From assembly GCA_964588535.1 (NCBI GenBank), contig CAZPQA010000001.1:46270-110269 (forward strand): a DNA stretch of 64,000 nucleotides. The letters are read 5' to 3'. Shown here in pieces: positions 60,296 through 64,000 of the stretch (positions within the stretch are counted from its first letter, which is position 1; every line of letters starts with the position of its first letter). The notes beneath the pieces were generated by a model. The model had not been told where the DNA came from. It saw only the letters and a program-made list of their open reading frames with translations, and made no database searches. The position numbers and the translations under genes were made by a program. The stretch is from NaphS2 sp964588535. Lineage in GTDB: Bacteria > Desulfobacterota > DSM-4660 > Desulfatiglandales > Desulfatiglandaceae.

Positions 60296-61441
60296 TCATA
60301 TTTTTATCTCGCGAAACGTCTGCTCAAAGGCCTTGAAGGTAGCATCAGCCGTATTCCGCCACGAAAATCGACCGGCTTGCAACAACCCCTTCTCCACCCA
60401 CTCCTTTCGGTACAGGGGGTTTACGGCCAGTCCTTTCAGAATCCTGGCAAGGCCTTCCGCATCGTCCGGGTCCTTCATATAAAGAGCGGCGTCTCCCGCC
60501 ACTTCGGGCATACTGGCTTTCCGGGTGGTCACCACAGGACAACCACAGGCCATGGCCTCCAGAATGGGAAGACCGAAACCCTCGTAGCGGCTGGGGAAAA
60601 TCAGGGCCAGGGCTCCGGAATAAAGGCATGCAAGCGCATCGTCTTCTACATAACCAAGAAACAAAACCTTTTCCCGCATACTCTTCCCTGCCCAACCCGA
60701 CCACCCCGCTACCACCAGCGGCGCCTCGAGGCCCGCCCGATCAAGCGCTTTGGGAATGATATCCATATTCTTCCGTGGATCCCCACTGCCTACAAAAAGG
60801 AAATATTTTTCCGGCAAACGCCACTCCTGAAGAAACCCACTCACATTTTTTAAAGATCTGGGATAAAAGGCGGGAACATCAAATCCTTCATAGATAATAC
60901 GTATTTTTTCGTTCGGTATATGGAGGAATTTCATCATCTCGTCTTTGCTGAAGTCGGAAACCGTCAAAAATTGCGACACATTTTTGCACCTTCTGGTAAG
61001 AAAGAGTCGACAATAAAGCACTCGCTCACGGGGATGATATTGGGGAAAACGAAAAATCGAGAGATCGTGAATCGTAAATACAATCTTTACATGGGATGGC
61101 GTCAAAAAAGGAAAGAAACCGGCCTCATGATAAATATCATAATCCTTAACATATCTTCTGAAATTTCGCTCTTGGTTGAAATGGAAACAGAGCCTGATAA
61201 GAAAAGCGGGATAAGCCGGGAGCCGCCAGAAAAGGGATACCAGTCCGGACCATCGGGTCAGGCTTTCAGGCCCCGAAGGCATGGTCGCAGAGACCCCTTT
61301 GCCATCGAAATATCCGATTTCCAGCTTGTCGCCATGATGTTCTTCCAACGCCTGGTACAAACAACGCAAATAACGGCCGATGCCGGTGTTGACATTGACC
61401 ATGGGGAATGCGTTGACCAGGATTTTTATTTTTGAGGTCAT
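60296..61441 (-). CDS. Glycosyltransferase family 4 protein
   Basis: A 381-residue GT-B glycosyltransferase. The N-terminal domain has NTGIGRYLRCLYQAL (glycine-rich acceptor loop) and the C-terminal domain has FLFVGSGDPRKNMDIIPKAL, LIFPSRYEGFGLPILEAMAC and GCPVVTT, with the EGFGLPILE nucleotide-sugar motif. It likely adds a sugar to a surface polysaccharide or lipopolysaccharide on the cytoplasmic side. It lies 31 bases downstream of the second sugar-related gene, the same strand. Confidence 0.93.
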   Translation of the reverse strand: MTSKIKILVNAFPMVNVNTGIGRYLRCLYQALEEHHGDKLEIGYFDGKGVSATMPSGPESLTRWSGLVSLFWRLPAYPAFLIRLCFHFNQERNFRRYVKDYDIYHEAGFFPFLTPSHVKIVFTIHDLSIFRFPQYHPRERVLYCRLFLTRRCKNVSQFLTVSDFSKDEMMKFLHIPNEKIRIIYEGFDVPAFYPRSLKNVSGFLQEWRLPEKYFLFVGSGDPRKNMDIIPKALDRAGLEAPLVVAGWSGWAGKSMREKVLFLGYVEDDALACLYSGALALIFPSRYEGFGLPILEAMACGCPVVTTRKASMPEVAGDAALYMKDPDDAEGLARILKGLAVNPLYRKEWVEKGLLQAGRFSWRNTADATFKAFEQTFREIKI

Positions 61442-61472
61442 GGAATAGGGGTTGACAGCCTACAGTTGCCGG

Positions 61473-62477
61473 TTACCGGTTTTTTACTTTCTTAGAAGAA
61501 CCATCCAAGAAAAAATGTAGCACCATTGCCTGCCTTGAAGGTGGGATCAAATCATTAAAACGTCTCTTCAAACGTGGAAAACGTCCAGCCATATCACGAA
61601 AGAAAAAAAACATTTTCCCCATCAAAGGCAGCTTTCCAGTCTCGTAGGTACTTTGAAGTTCCGTTCTTCGCCTTATTTTCTCGCGTGCGATTTCGGCATA
61701 AGAAATCCCATCAAATTGGGTAGGCAGCCCGGAAAAAATCAAGCCGTTTTCATAGAGCAGGGGATAAAAATTTTCAAAACAGAATTCATCCAGCCGTACA
61801 TCATAATCCCAGTCACTGGGAAACAGCGGCCAGCAAAGGGTCTTAAACGGCTCAGGCGGATGGAATCGTTCGGGATATACGCTTTGCCCATAATTGAAAT
61901 AAGCACTCCATTCATCCAGCGGCGCCCTCCGATCCAGACTGTCCTGAAAAACCCCGGCCGCTTCTGAAAGCAAACCCTTATGGATCATCTGGGGCATGTG
62001 CGAAGAGTAGGAAAGGGTATTATACCCCTTATCCTCAAGTATCCCACATGTTTCCTGCTGCCCCCTGTCATAATCCGTCTCGCGGGCAGACCATTTTTTC
62101 AGGTCGTAGTAATAATAGCCGGAATATCTGCCAGACGATTTGTAAAAGGAAAGGGGGATCTCCACCAGCGGCCGGTTGTCATCATCACTCATGATGAACT
62201 CATCATCAATGTCTTTCACACGCGCCAGGGAAAATCGAAGCAGGCAATTCTTGAACTGATGATCCCCTGCCTCCCGAAAACGCCTCAAATCCTTTCCCAG
62301 AACCTTCGCTTCATCAATAACCCGAACCGAAATCCGGCTCTTGAAGTGAAAGTCTTTGACCTGACTTCCCGGACACACAAACACCGCCTCGGTGATAAAC
62401 GGCATCAAGTTCTCAACATAGACGAGGGTTTCCCGCGCAATATGGACTCGGTTGCTGATATAGACTATTTGCATCAT
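61473..62477 (-). CDS. Putative Stealth-like or GT-A sugar-phosphate transferase
   Basis: A 334-residue protein starting at ATGATG. Its DEFIMSDDDNRPLVEIPLSF contains a triple aspartate, and YSSHMPQMIHKGLLSEA with EWSAYFNYGQ follow it; this pattern faintly resembles the Stealth capsule phosphotransferases (conserved NDD, HxP and later regions), but I cannot confirm it. The start codon is directly adjacent to the inverted repeat of the transposase element, whose AAGGAAAG may act as ribosome binding site. It pairs with the downstream GT4 gene. Confidence 0.5.
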   Translation of the reverse strand: MMQIVYISNRVHIARETLVYVENLMPFITEAVFVCPGSQVKDFHFKSRISVRVIDEAKVLGKDLRRFREAGDHQFKNCLLRFSLARVKDIDDEFIMSDDDNRPLVEIPLSFYKSSGRYSGYYYYDLKKWSARETDYDRGQQETCGILEDKGYNTLSYSSHMPQMIHKGLLSEAAGVFQDSLDRRAPLDEWSAYFNYGQSVYPERFHPPEPFKTLCWPLFPSDWDYDVRLDEFCFENFYPLLYENGLIFSGLPTQFDGISYAEIAREKIRRRTELQSTYETGKLPLMGKMFFFFRDMAGRFPRLKRRFNDLIPPSRQAMVLHFFLDGSSKKVKNR

Positions 62478-62504
62478 GGGGTCAGGCTTTCCTTATTGTC
62501 GTTA
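62478..62504. repeat. RAYT element left inverted repeat
   Basis: Starts GGGGTCAGG and ends TTGTCGTTA; its complement, with one mismatch, is at 63454-63480. The transposase stop codon lies inside it (62482-62484). Confidence 0.85.
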
Positions 62505-63435
62505 TTTGGTTTTTGATATGCCCCATTTTCTCATGCATTAACCGGTTCTTTGTAAGCCGGGTCCGCATCGCCTTGACCAGTTTGCTCATCGATGGCACAT
62601 CCCGGTTAAAATACTGCGCAAAATTCGACAGCAAATAATTGCACTGATCCATGCCGATCAGTGCGGTCATCGCTCTTGCTTCGACCAGATGTCTTGACCG
62701 GCTGGCACTCGTCATTTCCAAGGGTGAGACCTGATAAGCATGCGCCACCACATCCACCAGCTGCCTAATTGTAATCGCTGCCGGAACCATTTCATTGTTT
62801 TGTGTGAGTACATCTTTGATAAAGTTTTCATTGCCGAGGATTCGCCCTTCCTTATTGCCATGGCGGAGCTGCTCCAGGAGTTCTTCCGCAGTTGTTTGTC
62901 CCATAAAATGCAAATAGGCGGCACGTGCGGCAGATTCCGTTTTGCCGAAATGACCCAGGCACCGGTGAACCGTTAACCAGGAAGGAGGCTTCACATGACC
63001 GGCGTATGCTGCGTGGCTGCTCAAAAGGTAGTCAATTGGATCAGTTACGATATTGGCGCGTACCGGGTTAAGGTGAATGTAACGGATCAGCTCTAACAGA
63101 TAGGCGTCTTCGTCCACAAGAATTGCCTTGTAACGTCCCTGGAACAGGTGCCCGACTCGGTCATACCGCTTATTGAACCAGTGAGTATAGCGCTGAGCGA
63201 TATTTTGCATCAGTTTCGAAAGCGGTTTGTCCTTGATCTGCAACGCCATGTGAACATGATTCTTCATCCAGCAGTAGGCGTGCAGTCTGACCGAATTTTG
63301 CTCCAGCCCCTGGGCCAGGATATTTTCAAAATACCGGTATTCTTCATCCTTATGAAAAATAGCTTGTTTTGCGTTACCCCTGAGCATTACGTGATAAATT
63401 GCTCCGGGGTAGTGGATGCGAGGTTTTCTTGCCAT
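62482..63435 (-). CDS. REP-associated tyrosine transposase (RAYT, Y1/IS200-like)
   Basis: A 317-residue single-strand DNA transposase of the Y1 family. It has ARKPRIHYPGAIYHVMLRGN, the HUH metal motif in YCWMKNHVHMALQ, the catalytic tyrosine in NIAQRYTHWFN, and GHLFQGRYKA and RYIHLNPVRA typical of RAYTs. The C-terminal ~110 residues (ASRSRHLVEARAMTALIGM) look like a DnaA-type helix-turn-helix found in some RAYTs. RAYTs mobilise REP palindromes; the GTAG-headed repeats in this window are candidate substrates. Confidence 0.92.
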   Translation of the reverse strand: MARKPRIHYPGAIYHVMLRGNAKQAIFHKDEEYRYFENILAQGLEQNSVRLHAYCWMKNHVHMALQIKDKPLSKLMQNIAQRYTHWFNKRYDRVGHLFQGRYKAILVDEDAYLLELIRYIHLNPVRANIVTDPIDYLLSSHAAYAGHVKPPSWLTVHRCLGHFGKTESAARAAYLHFMGQTTAEELLEQLRHGNKEGRILGNENFIKDVLTQNNEMVPAAITIRQLVDVVAHAYQVSPLEMTSASRSRHLVEARAMTALIGMDQCNYLLSNFAQYFNRDVPSMSKLVKAMRTRLTKNRLMHEKMGHIKNQITTIRKA

Positions 63436-63453
63436 AATTATTTACATACCCCG

Positions 63454-63480
63454 TAACGACAATAAGGAAGGCCTGACCCC
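63454..63480. repeat. RAYT element right inverted repeat
   Basis: Starts TAACGACAA and ends CTGACCCC, the complement of 62478-62504 with one mismatch. It lies 18 bases upstream of the transposase start. A further partial copy, GTCAGGCTTTCCTTATT, follows at 63488-63504. Confidence 0.85.
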
Positions 63481-63536
63481 CTTCCTTGTCAGGCTTTCCT
63501 TATTTAATTACAGGAAAACATCAGTCCTCGATAGAC

Positions 63537-63818
63537 CTATTCCACTACAATAAAATCTTTTATCTTCTCATACGTTTTCTCGCCAACACCCTTTATTTTT
63601 TTTATATCTTCTTTCTTTTTGAACGGGCCAATCGTTTCTCTGTGTTCGATGATCCTTTCAGCAGTCACGGGACCTATACCGTTTAAACTAGTCAGCTCTT
63701 CCTTGCTTGCCGTGTTAATATTCACCTTATCGCCCGCAACGACAAAAACCGGCGCTACCAATAAAGCGGCCAAAAATAAACAAAATCCAATCAATATCCC
63801 TTTCTTGAACTTTAGCAT
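63537..63818 (-). CDS. ComEA-like helix-hairpin-helix protein (copy 2)
   Basis: The ATG at 63818, nine bases after AAAGGAGG, gives 93 residues with a signal peptide and HhH motifs DKVNINTASKEELTSLNGIG and IKGVGEKTYEKIKDFI. It is a close paralogue of the gene at 59617-59907, down to the shared C-terminal DLIVVE/DFIVVE, and the pair flanks the sugar-transfer and transposase genes. An alternative ATG 12 codons upstream overlaps the ribosome binding site and is rejected. Confidence 0.88.
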   Translation of the reverse strand: MLKFKKGILIGFCLFLAALLVAPVFVVAGDKVNINTASKEELTSLNGIGPVTAERIIEHRETIGPFKKKEDIKKIKGVGEKTYEKIKDFIVVE

Positions 63819-63854
63819 GATAATCATCCTCCTTTCAGATAAGCAACCTGCCAA

Positions 63855-64000
63855 CCGGCTGCCAGATTAAATGGAACTTATGTGACTATAATATTTAGAA
63901 AAAATAATGACAAGAAATAAATCATAATCCTGCCCTCTTCACATAATGAGACCTTTGAATTTTAAGAAAAATGGACAAAGTGGTCCTTCCGGGAAAAATT
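63855..64000. other. Window end, no gene seen
   Basis: AT-rich sequence upstream of the ComEA-like gene that probably contains its promoter; no clear -35/-10 pair was found and no frame is open to the edge with recognisable coding features. Confidence 0.4.

Larger units (their letters stand above)
62478..63480. mobile_element. RAYT transposase element bounded by 27-bp inverted repeats
   Basis: A 1003-base unit made of a single REP-associated tyrosine transposase gene between near-perfect inverted repeats. It inserted one base upstream of the start codon of the gene at 61473-62477. A relic of the same end is at 58803 and a partial copy at 63488-63504. Confidence 0.75.

Overview
The window reads as a chromosomal stretch of a Gram-negative bacterium, most likely a deltaproteobacterium (Desulfobacterota). 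The support is a complete division and cell-wall (dcw) cluster opened by mraZ, a MurE with the meso-diaminopimelate motif DNPR, many lipobox lipoproteins, AsmA-like, SpoIID-like and OmpA-like envelope proteins, and a tig-clpP-clpX-lon block. The taxonomic call is inference from gene content and style, not from a marker search.

Layout. 1-1148: 3' truncated radical SAM gene. 1187-19061: dcw cluster on the minus strand, transcribed mraZ-rsmH-ftsL-ftsI-murE-murF-(receiver protein)-mraY-murD-ftsW-murG-murC-murB-ftsQ-ftsA-ftsZ, almost all genes overlapping or nearly touching, with one clear promoter overlapped by four 10-bp MraZ-type boxes. No ddl gene is present. 19198-19362: long imperfect inverted repeat. 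19359-32252: minus-strand envelope genes, including a SpoIID-like amidase activator/transglycosylase, a very large lipoprotein (CsgG/DUF799-like, fibronectin type III, beta-helix and TPR segments), an AsmA-like protein, an LPP20/FlgP-like protein, an SLH lipoprotein, two unassigned lipoproteins and a FlgT-N-like protein.

32781-44703: phospholipase D-like lipoprotein; a minus-strand pair made of a FlgO/CsgG-caspase-PEGA protein and a chimeric FlgT-N/PEGA protein; then plus-strand HEAT-repeat, permuted NlpC/P60-like, OmpA-like, metallophosphatase and MscS-like genes. 44794-51581: PC4-like and cupin genes, then an operon of a divergent phosphoglycerate kinase, a PurN-like formyltransferase, Hsp20 and a LonB-type protease, followed by radC. 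51644-57887: tRNA-Leu, tig, clpP, clpX, lon, tRNA-Val, tRNA-Asp. 57888-64000: accessory region with a truncated serine recombinase, a brnTA pair with a frameshifted toxin, two ComEA-like genes, two sugar-transfer-type genes and a REP-associated tyrosine transposase (RAYT) bounded by inverted repeats.

The most unusual features are: GTAG-headed REP/BIME-type palindromes, two of them in frame inside murB and murF and one forming the apparent N-terminus of murG; a receiver-domain gene inside the dcw cluster; homologues of all three flagellar H-ring components (FlgO, FlgP, FlgT) with no flagellar gene nearby, one of them fused to a caspase; a gene apparently made by fusing the 5' half of one of these to the PEGA 3' end of another; and the PGK-like/PurN-like pair.
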